Assembly (NCBI GenBank): GCA_017405875.1
Contig: JAFQZM010000017.1
Location: forward strand, 62,001 to 126,000
Direction of reading: 5' to 3'
Length of the DNA stretch: 64,000 nucleotides
DNA from: a bacterium
GTDB taxonomy: Bacteria; UBP6; UBA1177
The position numbers and the translations under genes were made by a program. Under the pieces are notes generated by a model. The model had not been told where the DNA came from. It saw nothing but the letters and a program-made list of their open reading frames with translations, and ran no database searches. This document shows, piece by piece, positions 1 to 8,491 of this stretch (position 1 is its first letter; each line of letters opens with the position of its first letter).

Positions 1-1
1 C

Positions 2-1753
2 AAAAAACAGGATCCGTCATTTCCGATAAACGCATGCAGATTCGTTCTCGATCAGGCGGGGATCACTCTTGACGATGTCACGGCAGTCGCTTTTTACGAC
101 AAGCCATACATCAAGTTTGAAAGGCTTCTTGAAACGTACCACGCATTCGCTCCGAAAGGACTCAAAAGCTTCAATTCGGCAATTCCTGTCTGGATAAAGG
201 AAAAACTTTTCATGAAGGATATGCTTCGCGAAGAACTTGCAAAACTGGGCGGCAGAATCCCGAAACTCTATTTTCCCGAGCACCATCTGTCACATGCGGC
301 GAGCGCGTTTTATCCCTCTCCATTCGAAGACGCCGCGATACTCACCCTTGACGGAGTAGGCGAGTGGGGAACACTCACGATCTGTCACGGAAACGGCAAT
401 AAAATCAAGGTGTTGAAAGAACTCGATTTCCCGCACTCGATAGGCCTTTTCTACACTGCTTTCACCTATTACTGCGGTTTCAAAGTAAACAGCGGCGAAT
501 ACAAACTGATGGGGCTCGCTCCTTACGGCAACAAAAATGCCGAAGAGACCAAAGAAATAAAGCGCAAGATCATCGAAAACATGATTGACCTGCGTGAAGA
601 CGGCTCGTTCCTGCTCAACATGGACTATTTCGACTATGCGACGGGCTTAAGCATGACGAACGATGCAAAGTGGGAAAAACTTTTCGGCTTCCCGCGCAGA
701 AAATCGGAAAGCGAGCTCACTCAGCAGTACATGAACATGGCTTATGCGATTCAGGAAATCACCGAAGAGATGGTTCTCAAACTTGCTGAAACGGCAAAAG
801 AGCTCACGAAATCTGAAAATATCGTCCTTGCAGGCGGTGTTGCTTTGAATTGTGTTGCAAACGGCAAACTTCTCCGCACGAAAATGTTCAAAGGGCTCTG
901 GGTTCAGCCGGCATCCGGAGACGCAGGCGGCTCACTCGGCGCGGCGCTTGCCGTCCGCTACATTTCATTCGGTCACGAAAGAACGAACATTGAAAAACGC
1001 GATTCGATGAAAGGTGCTTATTTAGGTCCCGAGTTCAGCGAGCGCGACATTGAAAACGTAGCCCGCAGATACGACGCAAAATACAAAAAATTCAACGATT
1101 TCAGTGAATTGTGTGAAAAGACGGCCGATCTTTTAAACAACGATACCGTCATCGGCTGGTTTCAGGGAAGAATGGAATTCGGTCCGCGCGCTTTGGGAAA
1201 CCGCTCGATTTTAGGTGACCCGAGATGCCCCGAAATGCAGAAAAAACTCAACCTCAAAATCAAGTACAGAGAGGGTTTCAGACCGTTCGCGCCGTCGGTT
1301 CTTGAAGAAGACATTTCGACATTTTTCGATATCGACACGATCTCTCCCTACATGCTTTTAGTCGCGCCGGTGCTTGAATCGAGACGGACAAAACTTCCCG
1401 AAAAATACGAAGAACTGCCGCTTTACGAAAGGCTTTACTTCCTGCGCAGCGACGTTCCGTCTATCACCCACATCGATTTTTCGGCACGAATCCAGAGCGT
1501 AAGCCGCGAAACCAACCCCAAATACTGGCAGCTCATCAACACTTTCAAGCAGAAAACGGGCTACGGAATCGTTGTCAACACTTCTTTCAATGTCCGAGGA
1601 GAGCCGATAGTCTGCTCGCCCGACGACGCTTACCGCTGCTTCATGCGCACCGAAATGGACTATCTCGTCATGGGAAACTATCTTTTCGACAAAAAAGAGC
1701 AGCCCAACTGGGATAAGGCCGACAACTGGAAAGAAGAATTCAAACTCGACTGA
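2..1753 (+). CDS. Carbamoyltransferase, NodU/CmcH family (5' end outside window)
   Basis: The reading frame is open from base 2, so the N-terminus lies outside the window; 583 residues are visible, close to the 560-620 usual for the family. Seen: a Kae1/ASKHA-like N-terminal domain with the metal-binding signature EHHLSHAASAF (about visible residue 92) followed by LDGVGEW, and the C-terminal carbamoyltransferase signature MEFGPRALGNRS (about residue 390) with VVNTSFNVRGEPIV near the end. The family transfers a carbamoyl group from carbamoyl phosphate, through an adenylate intermediate, to a hydroxyl on a sugar, antibiotic or Nod factor. The acceptor cannot be told from sequence; polysaccharide or glycolipid decoration is the likeliest role. 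An internal ATG at 212 is not the real start, because conserved family sequence continues upstream of it. The gene ends head-to-head with the minus-strand cluster, with no bases between the stop codons. The family is certain; the substrate is unknown. Confidence 0.93.
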   Translation, partial: KKQDPSFPINACRFVLDQAGITLDDVTAVAFYDKPYIKFERLLETYHAFAPKGLKSFNSAIPVWIKEKLFMKDMLREELAKLGGRIPKLYFPEHHLSHAASAFYPSPFEDAAILTLDGVGEWGTLTICHGNGNKIKVLKELDFPHSIGLFYTAFTYYCGFKVNSGEYKLMGLAPYGNKNAEETKEIKRKIIENMIDLREDGSFLLNMDYFDYATGLSMTNDAKWEKLFGFPRRKSESELTQQYMNMAYAIQEITEEMVLKLAETAKELTKSENIVLAGGVALNCVANGKLLRTKMFKGLWVQPASGDAGGSLGAALAVRYISFGHERTNIEKRDSMKGAYLGPEFSERDIENVARRYDAKYKKFNDFSELCEKTADLLNNDTVIGWFQGRMEFGPRALGNRSILGDPRCPEMQKKLNLKIKYREGFRPFAPSVLEEDISTFFDIDTISPYMLLVAPVLESRRTKLPEKYEELPLYERLYFLRSDVPSITHIDFSARIQSVSRETNPKYWQLINTFKQKTGYGIVVNTSFNVRGEPIVCSPDDAYRCFMRTEMDYLVMGNYLFDKKEQPNWDKADNWKEEFKLD

Positions 1754-2392
1754 TTATTTGTCCTCAAACATTTTTTTTCTGAACTCGTAATCCGGAAGGA
1801 CAACAGAAAGTGTTATAGAAGCAAGATTTTCCCCGACAGATGACGAAATATTGTCGTAAAATTCACGACTTATCTTTATGATTTCTTCTCCGTATTCGGT
1901 GTCAGTGATTTCATTGCGATACCATTGGAGCAGAACATCTTTGCTTTTTTCGAGAGTGTTTTTGTATTCTGTGACGCAGACTTCGGTTTCTTCAGGCTTG
2001 AATCCGAAACTTGCCAGTCTTTTCGTCAGTTCGATATCGACGAAAGTTTTTACATTTTCAAGTGCTGTATCCCAAACCTGATCCTCACGTTCTTTGTTGT
2101 CATGTTTGTTTTCAGATTTAAGCCGCCTGATTTCTTCTCTCATAGCCTGAAACTTCTGATGCTGCTGAACGGCAAAATCGTTTGATGGTGCGGTCTTACG
2201 ACTGTTTTCAAGCGCCTGAAACTTTTTTCTCAGCATTTCCAGATCTATTTTCAGCGATTCGTTCTCTTTGGCGTAAGTTTCCGAAATGCTTTTCAAGCGT
2301 TCCAATTCCAGATTGTCCTGATAGATGATGAAAGCGAAAGCTGCAAATATTACAATGTCAGAAATCAGAAGCAGCAACAATGTTTTATTCAT
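1754..2392 (-). CDS. Membrane-anchored coiled-coil protein, function unknown
   Basis: Not recognised as a named family. About 212 residues: a single N-terminal transmembrane segment (LLLLISDIVIFAAFAFIIY), a coiled coil rich in Lys/Glu/Leu over roughly residues 27-105, then a more globular helical C-terminal half. I chose ATG 2392 because the AGGAG at 2402-2406 sits 9 bases from it; a GTG six bases upstream (2398) is too close to that site. The gene overlaps the end of the upstream secreted-protein gene by 8 bases, which suggests translational coupling. It is the last gene of a three-gene unit headed by the 1711-aa coiled-coil protein, so it may anchor or connect that protein to the inner membrane; this is inference from position only. 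Confidence 0.75.
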   Translation of the reverse strand: MNKTLLLLLISDIVIFAAFAFIIYQDNLELERLKSISETYAKENESLKIDLEMLRKKFQALENSRKTAPSNDFAVQQHQKFQAMREEIRRLKSENKHDNKEREDQVWDTALENVKTFVDIELTKRLASFGFKPEETEVCVTEYKNTLEKSKDVLLQWYRNEITDTEYGEEIIKISREFYDNISSSVGENLASITLSVVLPDYEFRKKMFEDK

Positions 2393-3218
2393 GCTCACAA
2401 ACTCCTTTTTTTAAGAATTTTTCCTGCCAAATTTCTAGGTTTTTTTCTGTAAATCCAAGTTTTTTCAGTGATTTGAGTGCATCTTTGCTGTTTTTTGAAG
2501 AACGGATGAGAGAAATCAGCGTTTTGCTCTCCGAGGTTTCCGAAGAATTTTCCGTCATTTCAAAAAAAAGTTCTCTCGAGTTCTGAATATCTTCAAAATA
2601 CGGGAAGCAGAAGGAATCGAAAAACGCGCTGAATGCTCTGCTTTTGTCGCGACTGTCAAAATTTTTCACCGACAGATTGGACTTTGCCGATTTCGTAAAC
2701 CCCTGTCTTGCCGCGCTTTTCAGATTTTTATCGGAAAGAACGGTTATTCCCGTTTTTTCATTTTTTTCTTCAACCTTGACCGACACGAAATATATCCCTT
2801 TTTCATAAGTTCCCTTCAAAACGGCGTAACCCCGGTCTGATGAAAGCGATATTTTTCCGCGTTTCATTCCGTTTACCGAAACTTCTCCTTTGCTGATTCC
2901 GTGAAAAAGAATCGCCGCATCGGTGTGGGCGGGGATTTCGATATAAAGGTAAAGATAGGAAGTGCTTCCGGAAAGTCCCTGGATTTCCTTGAATTTCGGT
3001 GCGTTCCCGAATTTGCGCACTTTGGAAAACGGCAGACCGTAAAGTGTGGCGAAAACTTCTTTGAAACTGTCGTTTTTATCGGTTTTCAGCCATGTCTGAT
3101 ATTTTGTCTGGGGGAGATAGAAAACCCTGTAATAATCTTCCAGCGAACTTTCCGCATATACCGAAAAACATAAAAAAAATAAGGGGAGCAAAGCCCCCCT
3201 TTTCAAAAATGAACTCAT
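2385..3218 (-). CDS. Secreted/periplasmic protein of unknown function
   Basis: 277 residues with a Sec signal peptide (hydrophobic core LLPLFFLCFSV, predicted cleavage after VYA). The middle (about 90-170) looks beta-rich, with the pattern VSVNGMKRGKISL that is reminiscent of small sugar-binding or PEGA-like beta-sandwiches, but I cannot assign a family. The C-terminal third is helical and charged. The gene starts 5 bases after the stop of the giant coiled-coil gene and has no good ribosome-binding site of its own, so it is probably read by coupling. Codons 6-18 also encode an intrinsic-terminator-like hairpin (described separately), which would make expression of this gene and the next depend on read-through. 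Function unknown; envelope location is well supported. Confidence 0.75.
   Translation of the reverse strand: MSSFLKRGALLPLFFLCFSVYAESSLEDYYRVFYLPQTKYQTWLKTDKNDSFKEVFATLYGLPFSKVRKFGNAPKFKEIQGLSGSTSYLYLYIEIPAHTDAAILFHGISKGEVSVNGMKRGKISLSSDRGYAVLKGTYEKGIYFVSVKVEEKNEKTGITVLSDKNLKSAARQGFTKSAKSNLSVKNFDSRDKSRAFSAFFDSFCFPYFEDIQNSRELFFEMTENSSETSESKTLISLIRSSKNSKDALKSLKKLGFTEKNLEIWQEKFLKKGVCEHE
3168..3201 (-). terminator. Intrinsic terminator-like hairpin inside the signal-peptide codons
   Basis: Read on the minus strand, AAGGGGGGC pairs with GCTCCCCTT around a three-base loop (9 pairs, one of them G-U) and is followed at once by TTATTTTTTTT. This is the canonical form of a Rho-independent terminator. 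It lies about 25 bases after the stop of the 1711-aa gene but inside codons 6-18 of the following gene. It could end most transcripts of the coiled-coil gene and let the two downstream genes be expressed only when a ribosome covers the hairpin. Confidence 0.6.
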
Positions 3219-3223
3219 GTTTC

Positions 3224-6200
3224 TTATTTAAGTTCTTCGAGAAGCAGCATCGATTTGAGGTAGATTTCATCTGTCGGAAGAAGACTCTTCATAAGTGTTT
3301 CGAGTGTTCTGACAGCTTTCGATTTGTTGGTCTCCTTCATTCCGAAAGCTTCCCAGTAAAGAGCCTGAGCCTTTGTAGAGATAGCTTTCAATCCCTCTTT
3401 CGCCGATTTGCTGTTGTCATCAAGATAGAGAGCTTCGTTGAAATCCTTTCTTGCGCCTGCAAAATCGTTCTTGTCGAGTTTTGCAAGACCCGATTTCGAG
3501 TAAGCGTCTGCCATCGAGGATTCGATCTGTTTCGTAACTTTCGTAAGCTGGACTTCGCGGACGCCTTCTTCCTTGTATTCCTGTTTGAATTTCTGTTTTA
3601 CCTGCTGAAGTTCAGCCTTGTTGATCTTGTCGATGCTCTCCTGATATTTTTTGGAAACCTGCTCTTTCTTAGCCTTTGCTTCCGCTTTGTCTTTTTCCGA
3701 GCTTTCAGGTTTCTTTGCATTCAGAGCGTCGATTTCTTCTCTCGTTTTTTCGATCTGCATCTTGTAGTTGTCGGAAGTCTTTTCCCAGTTCTGTTTTTCC
3801 TTGTCGAGGATAGCCTGTCTCTTTTCTTTTCTCTTTTCCTTTTCGGCAAGCAGCTTGTCTCTCTTTTCCATCATCTGCTGTTTGCGTTTTTCCCTGTCCT
3901 CTTTCTCCTTGATCTCCATATTGTCGTATTTGTCGGTGATGTTCGTCTTGCCTTTCTCGTACTGCTGTTCCTTGGCAGCTTCCTGCTTCTGCCATGCAGC
4001 TTCCTGCTTTTTGCTTTCCGCATGGTGTTTTGCCTGCATTCCTTCAAGTCTTACAGCCCAGGCGTTGTTGGCATTGTCGATTTCTTTTGCAAGAGCATCG
4101 ATCTGCTTGTCGTTGTTCGCCATATTAGCTCTGTCGGTAGCTGTCTTTCTTTCAAAAGCGGCAGCACGGGCAGCTCTTTCCTTATTCCAGGTTTCCTGCT
4201 GTCTGTCTCTCTCTTTCTTTCTTGCTTCGATCTTGGCGTCTCTCTCTTTCTGAGCCTGTGCGATCTGCTGATCGATTCCCGCTTTCGTTTTGTTCTTGTC
4301 AGCCAGGAATGCCTGATGCTGTTTTCTTGCAGCAGCTTCTTCAGCTTTTTTCTTCTTCTCGAATTCGCTGTTTTCCTTCTGAAGTCTCATGCTTTCGTTC
4401 ATGAGTTTTGCATCGAGGTCTGCGAAAATCTTTTCATATTTTTTGTCGATTTTCGAAGTTTCCTTCTGAATGTATGCGTCATGCGACTTTTCGTGCTGTG
4501 CGAGCTGTTTCGAAACTTTCGCGTGCTCTGCTTTCATTGCGCCGAGTTCTTTGTTTCTTTCGGACGTTAGTTTTGCCAGTTCGGTAGCGAGAGCTTTTTT
4601 GAAACCGCTTTCAGCAACAGCTTTTTTCTTCATGTTTGCATTCGTATCGGCTTTGAGTGCACCGATTTTCTGCTTCTTTTCCTGCTGAAGTTTCGCGATA
4701 TCGCCTTTGATTTTGACTCTGATATCGTTGTATTTCTGAGCTATAGCGGCATTCTCGGCCTTGACTTTTTCGTCGATTCCTTTCGATCCTTCGACAGCTG
4801 CGGCTTTTTTTGCATTAAGATTGTCGATAGTCTTTTTGTGACCTGCGGTTACGACTGCAAGTTTGTTTGCTTTTTCCTTGTTGAGATTTTTCTTTTCCTG
4901 CTGAAGTTTTGCGATCTCTTTTTCGTAAGGCGCTTTAACTTCTTTAAGTTTTGCCGGGTCGGGAGTATTCGACTTCTTTTCCCAGTTTTTCATCGCAACT
5001 GAATTTGCCTGAAGCTCTTTCTGTTTTGCCGCGATGCTGTTGCGGATAGCAGCCTTTTCCTTGTCGCCCTGTGCTTTGTATTTAGCGTTGAGATTTGCTT
5101 TTTCAGCCTGGATCTTCTTGATTTCGTTAGCTTTCTCGACGTTGACGGCATTCTTCTTAGCCTTTACGCTTGCTGCCGCGTTCTTTTCTTTCGCTGCGCC
5201 GTCAGCCTTGATCTTTTTCGAAACGCCCGCTCTCTGAGCCATCTGGTTTTTGTGAGCCGATTCAGCTGCTGCGACCTTTTTCTGGTGAGCCTTGAGAGCG
5301 TTTGATTTTTCCTGCTCGACGGCAGCGACGTCTTTCTTTATCGAAATAAGTTCGAGGTTTTTCTCTTTTTCGATCTTGGAAAGTTCGTTTTTGTTACCTT
5401 CGATCTTTCTTTCATATTTCGATTTTTCGAGATTTATCTTTCTGGTAGCGCTCTCTTCCTCGAATTTGATCTTTCTTTCGATCGAAGCTTTGTCGTTGTC
5501 GATCTTTCTGATAGCGGAAGCGTGTTCCCTTTCGAGTTTTGAAAGTTCAGCCTTGTTGTCTTTCGCAGCCTCTTTCTTGTCTGCGTAGTTCTGCATTTCG
5601 CTGTCTCTTGCCGAAGATATAGCGTCAAGAAGTTCCTGAAGCTTGTTGGTCGTTTCTATCTTTTTGTTTTCGAGTTCGGCAATCGACTGGTTCATTTCAT
5701 CGTTGATCGGATCAAGGCTGTACGGAGCCATTTTCTGCTCGTATTTTTTGTCGATCGAAGCGATCTGCTCGTCGTATTTCGCGATTTTTGCATCGTAGGA
5801 AGCAGCGATTTTGCCTTCTTCAGCAGAAAGGTCGCTCATCTTCTTTGCGTGAGCTTCTTCGAGTTTGGAATCTTCTGCGGCAGCCTTGTCGAGTTGTGAA
5901 GCGGTGTCGGCTTTTATCTTTTCGACATCTTTAGCAACATCGTCTTCAACTTTTGCCGCTTTCTGAGCGTAAGCGTCTTCGACTGCGGCAAGTTTAATTT
6001 CGAGCTTGTTGAGTTCTTCGGCTTTCTGCTGTTCGAGTTTGCCGTCGATCTCGGCCATTTTGCCTTTTTCCTCGTCGATCTGGCCTCTCAGCGCGTTGTC
6101 TTTAGCTGCAAGCTTGTCGATTTCTTTCGCAACATAGTCGCCCCAGTTGCCCTTGAAGTTTTCGACTGCTTCGGCCATTTTGTTCTTCTGTTCCATTATC

Positions 6201-8359
6201 TTGTCGTCGATGTTCGCCGATTTTGTGGCGTAATCGTCGTCAAGTTTCCCTTTGAAATCTGCGAATTTTCCGTTTTCGGTAGCGATCTGGTCGTCAATAT
6301 TTCCGACTTCCGAAAGAAGTTTTTCGTTTTCCGAACGGAGAGCGTTCTCTTTATTTGCTTTTTCGTTCTCTTCGTCATCGACTGTCTTTGCGATGACATC
6401 CTGAAGTTTAGCGATTTTTTCTTCGTATTCCTGCTCGGTTTTAGCAACAGCGTCTTCGTTTGCGGCGATTTTCTGTTCTGCGGCAGTGATCGTCTTTTCG
6501 TTCTCGGCGATCATCGTCTCTTCTTTCTTCGCCTTCATCGTCTCGGTGTCATCGGTGTGTTTTGCGATGGCTTCTTCGAGTTTTGCCTTCTGAGAAGCAA
6601 GCTGGTTGAGCTTGTCTTCGTAATCTTTTTCATGTTTCGTCTGCGCTGCTTCTTTTTCTTTTGCGTATTCGGCTTCGGCTTTAGCGCGGTCTTTCTCAAC
6701 GCTTTCCTGAATCTGTCCGAGAGTCGTCGCGCTCTTCATCATGAACTCTTCGATTTCCTGCTGGTATTTCTGGAGCTCTTTTTCTTTAGCCGATTCCTGA
6801 TCGTCGTATTTTACGAGGTTCTGGTTGAGGCTGTCGAATTTTTTCTGATACTCTTTTTCGACCTGGACATTGTATTTTCTGTCCTCGTCCTCGTTTTTCA
6901 TTCTGGTCGCTTCGTTCGCAGCCATGATCTTGCGTTCTTCAGCTTCGAATTCATCCGCCATTTTCTGGATTTTGGCATCTGTATCTCTGTTTTTAGCTTC
7001 GAGAGCCTGTTTGCGTTTTTCGAGTTCCGCAACTCTCTTCGTTACTTTCTCACCTTCAGTCGTTTCGAGCTTTTTCTGTCTTTCGTAGTAAGCGTCCTTT
7101 TCCTGCTGGTGTTTCTTTTTCCAGTCGCTGTAAGCCTTGTCGTTGGCTTTGAAATCGTTCTCTTTCGCTTCATCGCGTTTCTTGTTGGAAACTTTGATGA
7201 CGCCTTTTTCACGCTGTTCGATCTGCGTGATCTGGCTTTCGAGATTTACGATCTCCTGCTCGAGGCTGGTGTCATCCTTTTCCCACTGGTATTTCATGTC
7301 GCGGATTTTGTTTTTAAGGGCGGTCTCGGCATCCTTCTGCTGTTTTACGAGCTCTTTTTCCTTCGTCTTGAGGTCGTTTATAGCTTTTTCTCTGGCCTTG
7401 ATGTTGTTGTTTACCCAGTCGTCGATGTCGGAAAGCTGTTTTGCACGCCATTTTCTGAGTTCTTCGATCTTCGATTTGAAGGTTCTGTGGATCTGTTCTA
7501 CAGCCTGAGCATCCTGAGGATTCGGCTCGGTGTATCTCTTACGGTTGTTTTTGTCTTTTTTGAAAACCATCGCCTTGTAGCCCTGTTCACGGAGCTCGGT
7601 ATCCGATTTCCTGAGAGATTCGAGAGCTCTGAGAGCACCTTTATAGTCACCGTCATCGAGAGTGTCGGCAGCTTTCGGAAGACCTTTCTGGATCTTTTTG
7701 ACGGCATCGAGAAGCTGGCGTGCGATTTCGTTCTGCTGGCATTTGCAGTTGAGCTCGTTGGCCGCTCTGTCGAAAGTCTCGACTGCGCCGTCAAGGTCGC
7801 CCTTGTCGTAAGCCGCGAAACCTTTTTTGATCTCGTCTTTGACTTCGGAGTATGATGCGGTTCTGTTTGCTGCCGCTGCAGGTTTCTTCGGAGCTTCATC
7901 TTCATCGGGAGAAGCCGAAGCGATCAGCGATTTAAGTGCATTGAGCATATCGGAAGCGATATCTTCGCTGTCTGCATCCGAACCTGAAGTTACGGTTTTC
8001 GAGCCTTTCTTTTTACCGCTCGCGTCAAACATTGCGAGAACGACTTTTACATCGGACGAACCCTTTTTGATTTTCGGAACGATGACAAAGTCCGAAGATT
8101 CGCTTTTCGTAACGACCTGCGCCACGCACTTCGGATCTCCGTTGCATCTGTCTGTTTTCGCCGATTTTGCCGCTTTTACTTTTGCATTTTTGATACTTGA
8201 GAGCAGCAAGGACAAATTGTCGTCAATTTCTTTTGCAAGCTTTTTCTCCTGTGCGGTTTTCGAGATCGTCGAAGCGACGGAAACGGAATTTTCCGCAAAA
8301 ACCTGACAAGAAATGAAAACAATGATCAGGAAACTTAACGCATTAATAATCTTTTTCAC
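3224..8359 (-). CDS. Giant exported coiled-coil protein with N-terminal globular domain and C-terminal TPR
   Basis: 1711 residues, GTG start preceded by AGGGAGAG. Order: signal peptide (residues 1-22, cleaved after VFA); a globular domain to about 145 with a two-cysteine motif (RCNGDPKCVAQ) and a beta-rich stretch (SSDFVIVPKIKK, then VKVVLAMFDASGKKKG), resembling the small 'C-x(n)-C, ancient variant lipoprotein-like' domains seen at the front of TPR proteins in Myxococcota; a TPR-like helical region (about 160-260); an almost uninterrupted Lys/Glu/Ala coiled coil from about 270 to 1590; and a C-terminal TPR pair (AYSKSGLAKLDKNDFAGARKDF). No membrane anchor follows the signal peptide, so it should be periplasmic or exported further. 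It has its own promoter and heads a unit with two smaller envelope proteins. Antisense open frames across it are by-products of its codon use. Family unknown; a structural or scaffold role is inferred. Confidence 0.85.
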   Translation of the reverse strand: MKKIINALSFLIIVFISCQVFAENSVSVASTISKTAQEKKLAKEIDDNLSLLLSSIKNAKVKAAKSAKTDRCNGDPKCVAQVVTKSESSDFVIVPKIKKGSSDVKVVLAMFDASGKKKGSKTVTSGSDADSEDIASDMLNALKSLIASASPDEDEAPKKPAAAANRTASYSEVKDEIKKGFAAYDKGDLDGAVETFDRAANELNCKCQQNEIARQLLDAVKKIQKGLPKAADTLDDGDYKGALRALESLRKSDTELREQGYKAMVFKKDKNNRKRYTEPNPQDAQAVEQIHRTFKSKIEELRKWRAKQLSDIDDWVNNNIKAREKAINDLKTKEKELVKQQKDAETALKNKIRDMKYQWEKDDTSLEQEIVNLESQITQIEQREKGVIKVSNKKRDEAKENDFKANDKAYSDWKKKHQQEKDAYYERQKKLETTEGEKVTKRVAELEKRKQALEAKNRDTDAKIQKMADEFEAEERKIMAANEATRMKNEDEDRKYNVQVEKEYQKKFDSLNQNLVKYDDQESAKEKELQKYQQEIEEFMMKSATTLGQIQESVEKDRAKAEAEYAKEKEAAQTKHEKDYEDKLNQLASQKAKLEEAIAKHTDDTETMKAKKEETMIAENEKTITAAEQKIAANEDAVAKTEQEYEEKIAKLQDVIAKTVDDEENEKANKENALRSENEKLLSEVGNIDDQIATENGKFADFKGKLDDDYATKSANIDDKIMEQKNKMAEAVENFKGNWGDYVAKEIDKLAAKDNALRGQIDEEKGKMAEIDGKLEQQKAEELNKLEIKLAAVEDAYAQKAAKVEDDVAKDVEKIKADTASQLDKAAAEDSKLEEAHAKKMSDLSAEEGKIAASYDAKIAKYDEQIASIDKKYEQKMAPYSLDPINDEMNQSIAELENKKIETTNKLQELLDAISSARDSEMQNYADKKEAAKDNKAELSKLEREHASAIRKIDNDKASIERKIKFEEESATRKINLEKSKYERKIEGNKNELSKIEKEKNLELISIKKDVAAVEQEKSNALKAHQKKVAAAESAHKNQMAQRAGVSKKIKADGAAKEKNAAASVKAKKNAVNVEKANEIKKIQAEKANLNAKYKAQGDKEKAAIRNSIAAKQKELQANSVAMKNWEKKSNTPDPAKLKEVKAPYEKEIAKLQQEKKNLNKEKANKLAVVTAGHKKTIDNLNAKKAAAVEGSKGIDEKVKAENAAIAQKYNDIRVKIKGDIAKLQQEKKQKIGALKADTNANMKKKAVAESGFKKALATELAKLTSERNKELGAMKAEHAKVSKQLAQHEKSHDAYIQKETSKIDKKYEKIFADLDAKLMNESMRLQKENSEFEKKKKAEEAAARKQHQAFLADKNKTKAGIDQQIAQAQKERDAKIEARKKERDRQQETWNKERAARAAAFERKTATDRANMANNDKQIDALAKEIDNANNAWAVRLEGMQAKHHAESKKQEAAWQKQEAAKEQQYEKGKTNITDKYDNMEIKEKEDREKRKQQMMEKRDKLLAEKEKRKEKRQAILDKEKQNWEKTSDNYKMQIEKTREEIDALNAKKPESSEKDKAEAKAKKEQVSKKYQESIDKINKAELQQVKQKFKQEYKEEGVREVQLTKVTKQIESSMADAYSKSGLAKLDKNDFAGARKDFNEALYLDDNSKSAKEGLKAISTKAQALYWEAFGMKETNKSKAVRTLETLMKSLLPTDEIYLKSMLLLEELK

Positions 8360-8406
8360 TTAACTCTCCCTATGGTTCAATTGTAAATCTCCCAAAAAAT
8401 CTATGT

Positions 8407-8435
8407 ACCATACAATATAGATTTGATTTAGTCAA
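8407..8435 (-). promoter_or_regulatory. Probable sigma70-type promoter of the coiled-coil gene
   Basis: On the minus strand TTGACT and TATGGT are separated by 17 bases, placing a start of transcription roughly 35-45 bases before the GTG start at 8359. The rest of the 132-base gap to the M23 peptidase gene shows no other structure. Predicted by eye. Confidence 0.45.
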
Positions 8436-8491
8436 ATTTTTCGCGCTTTAAGGGACTTTAGGTGATTTTTGCCTTAAAATAAAACGTTTTG

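Noticed and set aside
3092-7855. Long antisense open frames (up to 492 and 432 codons) on the plus strand opposite the coiled-coil gene
   Set aside because: They are Phe/Leu/Ser-rich, lack ribosome-binding sites, and arise because the Lys/Glu/Ala codons of the real gene give no stops in the antisense frames.
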